Position numbers and translations under genes: made by a program. Below are positions 26,169-38,271 of a DNA stretch of 64,000 nt, one piece after another (position 1 is the stretch's first letter; every line of letters begins with the position of its first letter). The stretch is from Antitrichia curtipendula (Eukaryota > Streptophyta > Bryopsida > Hypnales > Leucodontaceae). The stretch is from the NCBI GenBank assembly GCA_951230915.1, contig OX579640.1:8390981-8454980 (forward strand), written 5' to 3'. The notes beneath the pieces were generated by a model. The model did not search any database. It was not told where the DNA came from and saw nothing but the letters and a program-made list of their open reading frames with translations.

Positions 26169-26338
26169 ATACGATACAAGACTCCCTCTTCACTGCAAAT
26201 TTACATACTTTCGGAATATTACCGTCACTTATGACCGAGACAAGTTCGAGACAATACGATACAAGACTCCCTCTTCACTGCAAATTTACATACTTTCGGA
26301 ATATTACCGTCACTTATGACCGAGACAAGTTCGAGACA
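26169..26338 (+). repeat. 85-bp perfect tandem duplication
   Basis: The unit at 26169-26253, containing ACGATACAAGACTCCC, is repeated head to tail at 26254-26338 with no mismatch that I can see. It directly abuts the left TTA of the element at 26344. A perfect duplication implies a recent event. Confidence 0.9.
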
Positions 26339-26343
26339 AGTTA

Positions 26344-27312
26344 GAGCATGTCCACTCCTACTCACTATACCAGGCCCGGGCATAATTGGCAGGGGCTGGG
26401 AGTCAAAAAACTCTCTACTGTGGCACTGGCAACAAAATTTGGAAGACCGGCCACACCCAATTTTCAAACAAATACCCCAGTTTGGCGAGGGTGGGAAAGT
26501 TTTGAGCGAGGCTTGTGTTGTCCAATTTCAAGAGAGTTTTGATTGTGGGCGTGGTCAGAATGTTGTTGGATGACATAAACATGCTTAAATGCCAATTGCA
26601 TTATTGCTTGTCTAGTCTTTATTATTATACATAATAATAAATATAAAAAAAAATTTACATGCTTAAATGTCGATTGCATTATTGCTTGTAGAATCCTTTC
26701 TTATATTTATTATTATGTCTCATAAACGCTTGCTATGACATTATATATCAAATTCAAGTTAATGTGTATTAAGGTAAGTCTGCCCAATTTCGTAAGCCTC
26801 CCAATTCCGTCAGCTAGGTTTGCTCTCAATTTCGTCAGTGACTGAATCCAAATCTGCCCCAAAATTATTCAAATCCTTCTTAACTTCTGACAATTTCAGT
26901 ATAGATATATCAAAATGGGTGGCGTGTCAATGTTTGATTGAAAAACTTCAATGCTAATAGATACATGAGATGGCGCTTATGGGGTGTTTAGGGAGTGTTA
27001 TGACTTCACTCTAGAGGCTGATTACTTCAAAAATTCACAGAAATTACAACTTTGATCGGAAAATTATAATTCCAGTTGGGTTCGATTCGTGAAACAAGCA
27101 CACCTCTGAAAACTATGTGCCCCTCTTGGAATTGGCCCCAGGATATTCAGATTGGAAATCAGCGTGGTGATGGGCAGTTCTACCTTAATTACCGGACTAG
27201 AGCTCTAACAAAACTAGTGGTGACCATCTTCAAGTGGGTCCGATTCGGTCCAACGGTGCCCGCCAAACTCAGTTAGCCGTCCCCATTTAGCCGGGCAGCA
27301 GTGGCCATGCTC
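26344..27312. mobile_element. PIF/Harbinger-like non-autonomous element, 0.97 kb
   Basis: The ends are GAGCATGTCCACTCCT (left) and GAGCATGGCCACTGCT (right, minus strand), flanked by TTA at 26341-26343 and 27313-27315. The 3-bp TTA target duplication and GC-rich termini fit PIF/Harbinger or Tourist-like elements. A CCCGGGC-type subterminal block lies near each end. No transposase is encoded. Confidence 0.75.
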
Positions 27313-27315
27313 TTA

Positions 27316-28660
27316 CACAGGCAATAGAACAGGTAGACACCAAACCAACACTATGAAATCTGACTCAATCTAAAGACGATAGTGAATGTGGAAGCAGGAG
27401 TCAGATAGGAGCGAAAGACTAATTTCTGTAATTAATCAAAGCCGCAGTCCGGCTCATTTGAACTATGCTGAAGCATCACCCGCCTGCTCCACATGACCAG
27501 CAGACTCAACAAATGGACGTTTCAAGATCTCAGATCGTCCTAGTCATATATGTGGTCATCAATTTATTCAGAGAAAACCATAATAGATATAATCATCACC
27601 AATCTTGATTCTTCAAATCAAATCTCTTATCTCAGAAGGAAGGCAGTTCGGTCCTAGAGAATCATAGTGACATACTCACAGCAATCTTGTTGCAGGAACC
27701 TTCTTCATCATAGATAAAAGCCAAAATAGAGATATTCTAGTGCAGTACAGGTCTCAGTATCCTATGAATCTTCAAGTGACTATGCCACTCAGATATATGC
27801 TTGTCATTGTTTTAACATCATCAACCAACCAACTTCACAGGTTAACCTGCCGTCAAAAGCAAAGCTACAGATAGAGCCGACAACATAAAACGACGTAACT
27901 GTTGCTTAAGAGCGAATCCTGAATCCACGACAGGAAGCAAGAATTATAACCTCGCGTTTCTCTACGAGCGTTAAATGCCACCGGCAATATAGTGATTGCC
28001 CATGAAGTAAGTCACTCGACGGACAAGGAGGAGCAGAGAAACTGTAGCAGCAAGGCAAAACCTAAGCTCGATCACAGAGAATTAGTGTGAACCGAGCACG
28101 ACAGGTAAACTGCCAGAAGATATCTACGAGTGTCTTCTGACGAATGCCAAACGAAATCTCGACACCGAAAAAATTCACTCGCTGCGGCACGGTTGCAAAT
28201 ACCAGACGCAGGTGCCAAATACAAAAAGAGAAAAAAATCACTCTCCTGAAACAAAGACCACATGAATAATAGAGGAACTGTTGTGTATGTACGTAACCCC
28301 ATCGCTGTTATGGTTCGAAGTCGCAGGGCTTTAGAGCATCACGTCGCTCTCCGGTAGCCAGGAAGAGCTTGACCTTACTATCAAAGTCGGCTCACATAAA
28401 AACGGCCCCAGGACATTTCAAAAGCATACCCTAAACAGGACCAAATAAACACAGCACAGACAGACACCGAAGACATGAGCATGCGGACAGAACACGATCG
28501 CCGCCGCCATCTGGAGCACGGAGAGATGAAACTCAATTGCGGGGAGCAGTACACTTATAGATCGGTGGAGAGGGGATATTAGGGTTTCTAGATGGTTCTC
28601 GTCGAAGATTTAGGGTTTCGTCCGACGGAGGAGGGTTGGGAACGCGCTTCTCACCTTTCG
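27316..28660 (-). other. Less AT-rich region with promoter-like features, no identified product
   Basis: Base composition is closer to the exons than to the flanking AT-rich DNA. Read on the minus strand from 28660, it shows two TTTAGGG/AAACCCTAA-type motifs, a CTATAAG TATA-like site (28554-28560) and then an ATG in AGATGGCGGCGG (28508-28510). That ATG opens only a ~30-codon frame. Several short frames follow (for example 28302-28072), none recognised. It could be an untranslated first exon plus introns, a non-coding transcript, or a gene remnant. Confidence 0.3.
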
Positions 28661-29852
28661 AACTCTGGCATGTCACCACTCACCAATAAGTAAACTTAGT
28701 TGCATTCAAATGCGATAATAAAGAGTTCGGCAAGTTTGAAAACAATTTTAAACTAGCTTATTAATTTTTACATTTCTACAATGGGAGCTTTGGTATACCT
28801 TAAAATTACTTTGAGCTTAGCCCAGACATAATCTATGGAGGCAATGTGGTGCCTCTATGTTTTTCCAAATAAAGACAAAATCATTTCTTGTAGTTGCAAA
28901 AAAGATATTTATATACCTAAACAATATAATTTAATTTATAGAGAAAATAGAAACATCAAGGTGTTTGAAATTTGCAATGTGGATTAAATAAAGTGACTCT
29001 ATATAGTAGAAATCAAAGAGTACATACATATGTTTTTATTTTGGCCAACAAGATTATTTTAAAGAGCAATTTTTAAACATAAGGCTATCAATGTTAAAGC
29101 ACAAAATTATATGGGAAGAGGAGCAACTAATAAAGCAATATGAATGAAAAGTTTATTTGAAAACATGAGTGGTTGTCTTGTCTTATTTAAGCCTAATAGA
29201 ACTTTTCATAAATTCAAACTACTTTAGAAACTTTTAACCCATTAGGTACTATGCTTGAAGAATTAAAAGTTTTATAAATCCTTGTTTATATTTTGAATGG
29301 GATATTATTTACCTCAATTCCATCAAATTAGACTTTAAGGTTAGTCATATTTTAATAATACAAAAATTACCATGGATGGATGAAAAGATATTTGAATGAA
29401 ACATTTATTAAAAAATACTATTTTTATCATTCAACATCAATTTTGAGAGGTTATGGCTTGTGAAGATTCAAATATTACTTGGGATGGATGAGAAGTTACT
29501 TGGATGGAATATTACTTGGAAGCACTTTGTTCATCACTTAGATTTTGGACTTCAAAACATTAGGAATTAACATCACATTGTTGGTGACCAAAATCCAAAT
29601 AATAATTGTTGTTTTGAATATAAGCTCTTTGAAGTACATATAGGAAGTACAATAATGATCCAAATTAGAAGTGCCATGGGTCATTGAATCTAATTCAAGA
29701 TGAATACAAACTTTAGTCACTATTCTATACCTCACTCTATGTTCTTCCCATGTCAAATATACCAAAAAAACACTCTATTGCATCTAGAATTGGGCTTTCC
29801 ATGCATGTATGTAAAGGTTAAAGTGGTTTGCATGCAAGATAGAAGCTCCATA
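28661..29852. other. AT-rich intergenic DNA left of the large element
   Basis: No gene is seen. Short imperfect repeats of GGATGGATGA followed by TTACTTGGATGG occur around 29370-29520. This stretch should be the pre-insertion host flank of the ~27-kb element. Confidence 0.4.
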
Positions 29853-29950
29853 AAGCACTCAACACCAAATTAGACATTCTTGCACTTGCAGGGTGCAACA
29901 TTGCACTTGGCTCGTACGATAGTCAATGTAGTCATTTTCCAAGGTTAGGG
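29853..29950 (+). repeat. Left terminal inverted repeat of the large element
   Basis: It pairs with 56990-57089 in inverted orientation. The core ATTAGACATTCTTGCACTTG is identical in both. The following GCACTTG palindrome and CGTACG are shared with small gaps. Confidence 0.7.
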
Positions 29951-32059
29951 GGTGGGTGGGGTGCTAATCCAAATCATCATATTTTATTTGTAGAAAAAAC
30001 AACCCAGTGTAAATTTTTTAAATGCTACTTACTTTATTAATACTTCATTAAAAACTTGTACACTTTTCACTCCCTACTACTTCAAACGCATGCTACTCTA
30101 AACTCCACACTGAAATACATCTAAATGCCTACAACTAAAAGGTTGAAAGCGTACTGCAAAGGATAATAATTCACTAATACATATTCAAATCATTCTGCAA
30201 GCGTTCATCATCTAAGTCCTCCATTTGCCTCACTAGGTATTCTACAAGGTGCGGTTTAGCCTCGGGCGGAATGATCACGGTTTTCTCTGTTTGCACACCA
30301 TGCAAGTTCACGACTGAACGTATGACGTGTCCTCCTTTCTCTCGACACGGAACATCCATCCAAGAATATATAGCGGCTTCTTTTTCAATCCAAGCAATCC
30401 TCTCACCGGACGGTTCCCATGTAGATTCCATGCAGTTCCTGTACCTCACATTGTTACTGTCTGCTTCCACTTCTGCTCCACGTCTCATTGTAGGCCAGTA
30501 CCACAAAATCTTCATCTTCGATGCCCACGTCCCTTGACCAAATTCGAGCACTTTCCCAATGAAGAAAGGTCCCCCATCTCTTACTTCCGTCAGCTCTACT
30601 GTAAGAGCTACATACTGACCTACAACAATGTCGTTATCTGGATTGAATGGCGGAAATGCATCTTCGTTTGCATCTTGTATAGCTTCTGGTAAATTGGCAT
30701 TTCTTCTGCCTCTCCTCCTCCCCCGGGTCACTCTCCGTGATGCTTGTAGTGGAGGTCTGTCTCTGCGGGGTCCAAAGTAACCCCTCTTCTCAGGATTCGG
30801 CATTGTTGTCATAATAACATCCACGGATGCACTCCCCATTTTCGTCCCCTCCGCATCATGTGTTCCATTTGAAATTGCATCTACTTCCTCCACATTCGAT
30901 GCAGTACCACCATCCTCATTTCGGTTCATGACATCACTCGGCCAATACGGTAAATTACGGAAGCCTTCTCTACTTTGTCGTGGAAAATCCTCCAAATACT
31001 CCTTGAACGTATTTGTTTTGTCCACCACTTCCATGTCCCTGATCCGGTTGTTACCTCTCAACACCATCTTCTCCTTATATGCAATGAACTCGTCCAGTGT
31101 TTTCAGTTATCTCTGATCAGCGGCAAAAACTTTTGCAAGCTCCGGTTTCTTTGCTACGTTGGGTAGTGAATTCAAACATGAATGTCTTCCTGCTGGTCCC
31201 CATTCATCAGAGCATAAATGTTTGTATTGCGCACGGACCAAACCATTTTCCACATAAAACCTCATATGATGTGGAAATGTTATGCCTGTCAATTGTTCTC
31301 CACCTCATAGCAAATGAAGTGTGATGAATGCCTTCCAATCATGGATGTGCTCAAGCTTGTGAGCACATACAAAAGCCTCCGTATACGATGTCCCTTTCTC
31401 CACTAGTTGCAACATCTCCTCCAGTGTATCTATATCTTTTCTCTTCAATACATTGGAAATGACACCGAATCTCTGATCGATGTCCTCATGGGTATGGCCC
31501 ACTATCAAAAAACAAAGATGCACTTCCTTGAAGAAACCCAACCCCACTAGTGCGGCACACATGACGAACATGTAAATGTTCTTGTTTTCCCTTGTCATGT
31601 TATCCGCTTGAATCCGCAACGTCGGTGGCAAACTTCCCTTCCTTCGCTTCACGTCGCATATTACGTTCATCACTAATGTTATGACTTGATTGCTATCATG
31701 CTTGTGGTGAGCATCTATCCACACATCTGCATACAAGCCTATACCATGCACAAGTACATCACACAAATGAGTCTTCACATATCGAGATTCAATGTTCTTC
31801 ACAGTTTGCCTCATCTTTGGTATCATGGTTGTATTTTGATCCATACCATCCACAATTAAGCATATAAAAAAATCCGGAATGATCATCGCTGATCTCTTGA
31901 GTATCCAATAATCTCGCCTCTCCTCCATCTGATATCGGATGTGCAACACATACAACTCTTTTATTTTCACCTTAGTTATTGCATTTGTTGTGGACTCCAT
32001 TCCACACTTGTACTCCCAACAGTGATAGCACTTGGAAAACCTAAAGAAAGGTAGAATTT

Positions 32060-32380
32060 CACTATAACAAAACATGGTAAAAAAGAACCGCACTCAAAAT
32101 TGAGTGTGGTTCTTTTGACCACATTTTTGTGCGTGCGCGCGTAGTGGGCTTGCAACTTCTTTTGCACTTTCCGACTGCAATGTGAGCATGTAATATATTT
32201 TTGGAAAGGTCTTAAAAATATCTTTCCAATGATATATTACACGCCTTAAAATTCTAAAAATTGCAGTGAAAAATTGCAAAAGAAGCTGACTGCGCCCGTA
32301 GTGGGCCTGCACGAAAACGTGGTCAAAAGAACCACACTCAATTTTGAGTGCGGTTTTTTTTACCATGTTTTGTTATAGTC
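32060..32380. mobile_element. CACTA-derived MITE, copy 1 (inside the DUF7869 ORF)
   Basis: It starts CACTATAACAAAACATGG and ends with the complement, TAGTC replacing TAGTG. The 3-bp target duplication is TTT (32057-32059, 32381-32383). At 321 bp plus 3 bp of target it adds exactly 108 codons' worth of DNA, so it did not shift the host frame. Almost the whole element is an imperfect inverted repeat, with GAACC(G/A)CACTCAA blocks facing each other. Confidence 0.85.
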
Positions 32381-33078
32381 TTTGCACATGCAGAAACTCC
32401 TTGCGCCAAAGGCGATTGAACAAGCTCATTGAGAATTCCGATCCGTCCACTAGTTTCTTCACTTCTTCATTTACATATCGGAAAACATCCAGCCTGCTCC
32501 TATTCATTAGCAACAAAATTAGCGGTAACACTGCATTGTCCATTTTCCTGTGTACCGATTGATGCGGTTACTAACATCTAGCTTCATTCACGAAAACGTC
32601 TAGACTTTCTTTAGATGCTGCCATTTTTGCGCTTTCCCTTCCTTTACACGTGTTTGCATGAACTGCTGCCACTCTGCCGTATATAGCGTGCACTGTTTTC
32701 AATTGTTTCAAACGCCTTTGAGAATAACCCAACGCCACTGCGTAACATGCATTACAAACAACTGCACCATCTAATTTCGTCACATATTTGTCTCTTGTCG
32801 GACCCTCTGTGCGAGTATAGAAGGCATTTAGCATTTGCATTATCCAAGTAGCCCACACTTCGTACTTCTGCCCCCAGGCCATGTAGCGTTGATCCAATAT
32901 ATATTTCGCATCCACAGCACGCAAACAATTTTGTTTGCATGCTCCTTTTTCCTTTGCGCACAATATACTTTCCAGTGTAACTTTTTGACTTGCTGACTCC
33001 TCTCTTTCTCTGGGACTTCTCACCCTAGCCCTTTGATTCTCCATTGAATACCTCCTCCTCTGTGTATGTTGCGCTAAT

Positions 33079-33410
33079 CACTATAAAAAAACATGGTAAA
33101 AAAAAACGCACTGAAAATCGAGTGTGGTTCTTTTTGCCACGTTTTTGTACAGGCGCGCGTAGTGGGCAGTCAACTTCTTTTGCAATTTCCCACTGCAATT
33201 TTTGAAATTTGAAAGCGTGTAATATACCGTTGAAAAGGTATTTTTAAGACCTTTCCAATGGTATATTACACATTCCCAAATTCTAAAAATTGAAGTGGAA
33301 AATTGCAAAAGAAGCTGACTGTGCGCGTAGTGGGTCTGCACAAAATCATGGCGAAAAGAACCACACTCGATTTTCAGTGCGGTTTTTTTTTATCATGTTT
33401 TGTTATAGTG
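33079..33410. mobile_element. CACTA-derived MITE, copy 2 (inside the DUF7869 ORF)
   Basis: It starts CACTATAA and ends TTATAGTG, with the target duplication AAT on both sides (33076-33078, 33411-33413). At 332 bp it has the same family structure as the copy at 32060. Its insertion adds 335 bp and so breaks the frame of the surrounding ORF. Confidence 0.87.
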
Positions 33411-34127
33411 AATCCTCCTCCTCTATTGAAAACTGCAGTGCTGCCTTCAGAGTCTTGCGTTCGAGGAGAACTTCTCTCAGATGTGTTTCTTCCACTAGTA
33501 CTTGACGGTGTCATTTGTGAAGTACTCGGGGTGTCCTCCACGTCATGAAAATCAAACTGAGGTGTACGGACTGGGATAAAAGAAAAATTATTTCCTTCTC
33601 CTGAAGTTGTGGTTGTTGTTTTCACTTATGAGGGAACTGGCCAACGAACAAAAGCACGACGCCAACATATGACTTTCTGTACACAGTCTTCCATATACTT
33701 CCCTACCAATTCACCAACCCATTATGTTCTTCGCACAACCTGTGTAATATGAATCGCAATTTCAAAAGGACGTAATTTCATTGTGTGGAGTTCATCACCA
33801 CTGGTGTAGCTAGAATCCACATTGCCAAATGCCACAACATGACCGTCATTCCCAATAAGTTTTACTGCGCCATTAGTAGAATGAGGCTCTCCAATAACAT
33901 GTGCATTATCTTCCTCTTCGAACAGTCTTCCCCGCACCACACACGCCAATCTTTTTCCTACGGTTCTTTGCTCTGTGGCAATCACCGTTGTTCCCACTGC
34001 ATTGAATACCACTGGACTTCCAAATGCTTCTTTTGCCATTTTCTTCAGTCACTTTTTCTTCACTAGTACCGTACTTGATACATAACTTCATGAATACACT
34101 TTCTTCAGAAACCACCGTCCTGTGCAT

Positions 34128-36198
34128 TGTACATCAATTGAAATTATAAATATTAAAAATGTTGTCTTACTCCTTTCTTCAATGAGCCGATGATGTATAT
34201 TTATGGAATTGGTGAATTAAACTGACTATTGTGTGCCATTTTTTGAAATTTGTAACAAATTCCACAAATGTCAATCAAAAAAGAGACTTGAATTTATGGG
34301 TTGCATATTGCTTTCGGTTTAATTTCTACAAAAAATACTAAAATTTCATACAATTTTCACTACTTTATCAAAATATGCAAACAACTAGTACATTGGCAAA
34401 GAAAGAACTTACTACCTTTCCTTGGGACATTACAAAAACAATTTCGGGTTCAAGGTGACGACTTACATAAGCTTTACTTGGAGAGAACATAAAAGGATGG
34501 ACAATACTCTAACAAAAATGGATTAAATTTACTCCAAACTTAAAAGTGGAAAGCATAAATTTTTCAAAATTTGGGAGAACTCTCATTAGTTCTTGTAATG
34601 AACTGATTACATAGTACTACAACATCATCACACACTTTTGGACTCTTCAGTAATTACCCTGTTTTGCTCGTTACCTATGGCCATCGTGATCATAACAAGG
34701 CCTTCCCATGCAACCGTACCCTACGTTGAGCCCAAGTCTGTTTTAAAATTTGGAGAAATTTTCTGATTCAAATGGTAGTTATTGTGATTTCAATTAAAGT
34801 TCTAGAAACTTAAAAACAAATTTTCAGAATCTCTTGCAATTACACTATGACGATCATGCTCAATCTTTTTCCATGTCTATGGAGCTAATTCTGTTCAACA
34901 GAAAGCCTTCTACTACAATTCTTTTCAAATTCAAATTTTTTTGGAAATCGTCATCTTCTTGTACGTTACGATTTAACCCATAAACATTATTTTCACATCA
35001 CTAGACATAAAAAGAATCCACAAACAATTGAAATTAAAATCTTAAATTATTTCTTCCTGTACATTAAGCTTTTGTTTCTACATGAAGCTTTGATTCATTT
35101 CATTTGAATTAGTACTATGAAAGTTATTGATAATTATATTTTACCAACAATTTAGACATATTCCTTAAAAAATAACCTATAGGACTCATTGCTGAATGCA
35201 ATTTTTAATGATTTTCCAAAAAAATGGTTCCACACGCTCTGTACTGCTTGCTACAAAAATCTCACCAATTGGATTATTGTATTTCAATCCCATCTTAGAA
35301 CTATTAATGATTTAGTCTTTCTTTTAATACTGTATCTACTTGTACTTCACAATTTGTTAAATAATTAAAAACAAACATTATTTTTTTGAAATTTAAAAAA
35401 AAAATTTCAACCCAATCTTTCAACACATCAAACTTTAAATTCAAGCCAACAGTGCAAAAAAATTTCACAAATGGTGTAAACAGTCATCTGAAATTGCATG
35501 ACAGAGTTATAAAAAAATTACTCTCTCAACTTTGAATTTAAATATCTTTCAATCTGCACGATCAAATTTCATTACATCTTCAAAAAAATTCTAGATAAGT
35601 ACAGTAAACGATTCCTCAATTAGATTAATTCATAAATAGTTTTTGTTTTTGTTTTTTCTAATGACTGCAACAAAAATGGCACTTTTAAATAGTATTTGAG
35701 AGAGAAATGGTCATGGTCCTCTATGGGCTAATTACACACTCTCACAGTCATCCAATTTCTCGTGTTGCAATGATCACACATAATTTTGGTCCTGCTTTAA
35801 CTAATCTTGGTTGGTTCCTAAAGATTTGCAAATATTAATTCAATTCACAATTTTATCATGTGCTTCCCAAAAAATTACAGTGTTTTTCCTATGAAGCAAT
35901 GAAGTCTCCGACAATTTCAAAAAAAAAGAAGAAAAGACCTAGAATGAAAAAACCCCACAAATGGAAGCCCTTGCCCAACAATCTACAAAATTGAGGAACA
36001 GGAAAAGATGACATCGAACTCATCTTCATGCTTCGATCATGAGCGATTCATTTGTCTCTAAAAAGACAATACGATTTCAGCAAATACAAATAACACTTCA
36101 GAAAAGCTCACCATTCAATATTATTTGTTATCTACATTAATGTGAAATCCTATTAATGCAAGCACTTTCCAATTCACCTTAGCCATGCTGGGCCAAGG
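34128..36198. other. AT-rich interior of the large element, no gene seen
   Basis: Only short chance frames are present, and no motif is recognised. An in-frame-looking segment MHRTVVSEESVFMKLCIKYG just upstream (34127-34040) lies in another frame and may be a decayed 5' extension of the DUF7869 ORF. Confidence 0.35.
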
Positions 36199-37121
36199 TT
36201 AACCCCTAAAGCCCCAAGGCCTTTTCTCCATCAAAACACACTCAAAACAGCTACTTCTATTGCAAAGAGCAAAAAATTATAAAAATTGTTTTTCTTTGAA
36301 TATCTAACTGTAGGATCTTATACTAAACTAGTATGAGAATGTGTGCAAGAAATTTCAGAAACTTTGACCAAATAGATTGCAAGATATTTGCATTCAAAGT
36401 GAAGAAAACAAGTTTTTTTGCACCTTGCTTGATTCTATTTTTGGGCTTTGAACCTATTTAACTTAAATTTTTTGTTTTATTGATTTTGATTTTCTAAGTT
36501 TACATGTTGAATACTTTAGTTGAGAATCTAGGAAAAAAAATTCAAGAAAAAAACACTAATTTTTTACTCATTAAATTTTTTTAAAGTAGAAGTAGGTTCA
36601 AGATTGAAAGAATAACTAAATCGTTAATAGCTCTAAGAGAAAATTGAAATACCATAATCCCAACGGTGAGATTATTCTAGAAAGCAAATTCAACCTTGTC
36701 TAACAATTTTTTCTGAAAATTGAAAAAATTGCATTCAAAAATGAATCCTAAAATTTATTTTTTCAAGAAGATGCTTAGATTGCCCGTAAAACTAAGATTG
36801 TCCATAACTTTTTCATTATTAGTCCAATAAGAATGAATCAAAGCTTCAAATGTAGACAAAAAGACATAGATTTTGAAAAAAAAGTTTAAAAAACTCATTT
36901 TGACTTTCTGTGATTTTTTGGTGTTGCCCGCCAAATTCTATTTTTGGCATAATTTTTTCTCTCGGGCACCAATTGAAATAAAGATTATATATCCACAAAG
37001 CTCTTGCAGAACAGCACAACCTCAAAAAAATCCCCAAAAAATTCTCTACAAATTGAGGTCACAGGAACCTACTAGGACCCAAATTGTCTCCCGAGGGGAC
37101 AAACGGGCCTGTAAGGGTTAA
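36199..37121. mobile_element. TTAA-bounded non-autonomous element (CCCCTAAAG family), copy 3
   Basis: The ends are TTAACCCCTAAAGCCCC (left) and TTAACCCTTACAGG (right, read inward), 923 bp apart. The interior matches the next copy (37292-37879) in reverse orientation, including the GAGGGGACAAACGGG block. Confidence 0.7.
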
Positions 37122-37291
37122 TTGACCCCCTCATTGCCCCACAAAGGCAATCATTAGAATTATTTATTTGCAACATATCATACAAATTCAAAATAATGAA
37201 TTCATAATTGCAGTCAGTGGCCCAAAATTAGGTTGAAGTGTTGAATAAATACAAGGAAAATGAAAAAATAAAAGGGGCCGTTTTTGTAAAT

Positions 37292-37879
37292 TTAACCCCT
37301 AAAGCCCCGTTTGTCCCCTCGGGGGACAATCTGGGTTCGGGTAGGTTCATATTGTCTCAATTCGAAGTGAATTTTTTTGAGATTTTTTGAGGTTGTGTAC
37401 CTTTGCAAGAGCTTTGTGGATATATAATTTTTGTTTCAATCGGATGCCGGATGAAAAAGTTATGGCACAATGAGCAAGAAATGGAGATTCTTGGGCACCC
37501 CAAAAAATTTTACAAAAAGTCAGAATAATTTATTTTTTATTTTTTCCCTAACAGATTATATTTTTACCTATATGTGAAGCTTTGATTCATTCTATTTAGA
37601 CTACGGATGAGAAAGTTATGGACAATCTTAGTTTTCTGGGGTATTTAAACATCTTCTTGAAAAAAATCTTTTTGTTCAACATTGAATGCTAATATCTTCC
37701 AATCCGTACGGTCAAATTTGATGAAATTTTTACTACATGATCTCAGACAAGTTAAGTACAAGATCCTACGGTTAAATTCCCGAAAAAAGAAAAAAATCGG
37801 TTTCCTTAAGTGAATACAGCAGAAGTGGTACTTTTGAGTGGTTTTTGGCAGAAAACACACTTGGGGCTTTTGGGGTTAC
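37292..37879. mobile_element. TTAA-bounded non-autonomous element (CCCCTAAAG family), copy 4, inverted
   Basis: The left end is TTAACCCCTAAAGCCCC. The right end is GGGGCTTTTGGGGTTAC, where the final A of TTAA is replaced by C. It is a shorter, inverted relative of copy 3, which lies 170 bp away; together they form a large inverted repeat. Confidence 0.68.
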
Positions 37880-38271
37880 ACGGGTTTGGGCAATTACGAG
37901 GCAGCAACAAGCAGTCACTGAATCTAGCGTGCTACCTCTGTCCAAAACGGATTGCTTGCGCAGCGCGGCTAGGAGTCGACCGATACTACGGAATCATCTA
38001 TGCCGCTGCGCCGTCGGTTCACGAATCAAAGCAACCTTGGAGAAACCTGTGTCTGCGACTTCATGTGCAACCCAAACTTAGTCCTCTTCCAGCCACGCGG
38101 AGCGTAAGTCGTTCTTCCTCTCATCAACACTGCTGCAATCGCATGTGTTGTATTCCTAATCATTCACTTCGAAACACGCATTTAACGAAGTCTCTGTTCA
38201 CGGTAATTGCAGGTGGAGGCGCATGAGGAATCGGCGACAAGACTCCACCAAATTCCAAACCGCTCAACTGC

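Larger units (their letters stand above)
30174..34039 (-). pseudogene. DUF7869-type transposon protein, six premature stops and two MITE insertions
   Basis: Four open segments on the minus strand fall in one frame once MITEs 33079-33410 and 32060-32380 are removed with one target copy each, leaving exactly 1069 codons. Premature stops are at 33724-33722, 33628-33626, 32573-32568 (two), 31307-31305 and 31109-31107; no frameshift is needed. The N-terminal part has a cysteine segment (VCNACYAVALGYSQRRLKQL). The core has FSKCYHCWEYK, then a helix with EERRDYW, then D-containing QADNMTRENKN and VGHTHEDIDQRFG, the DUF7869 signature and plausibly an RNase H-like active site. The C-terminal ~250 aa carry a basic RRGRRRGRR patch and a Tudor/BAH-like stretch (VGQYVALTVE; FFIGKVLEFG; KILWYWP). 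Likely the element's own recombinase, now dead; the enzymatic role is inferred. Confidence 0.7.

Noticed and set aside
28313..28345. tRNA-like GGTTCGAAG T-loop motif
   Set aside because: No acceptor, D or anticodon stem of correct spacing can be paired around it.
37810..38226. 138-codon plus-strand open frame
   Set aside because: It starts inside a TTAA element, has no recognisable motif, and overlaps another open frame of similar quality; it is likely chance.
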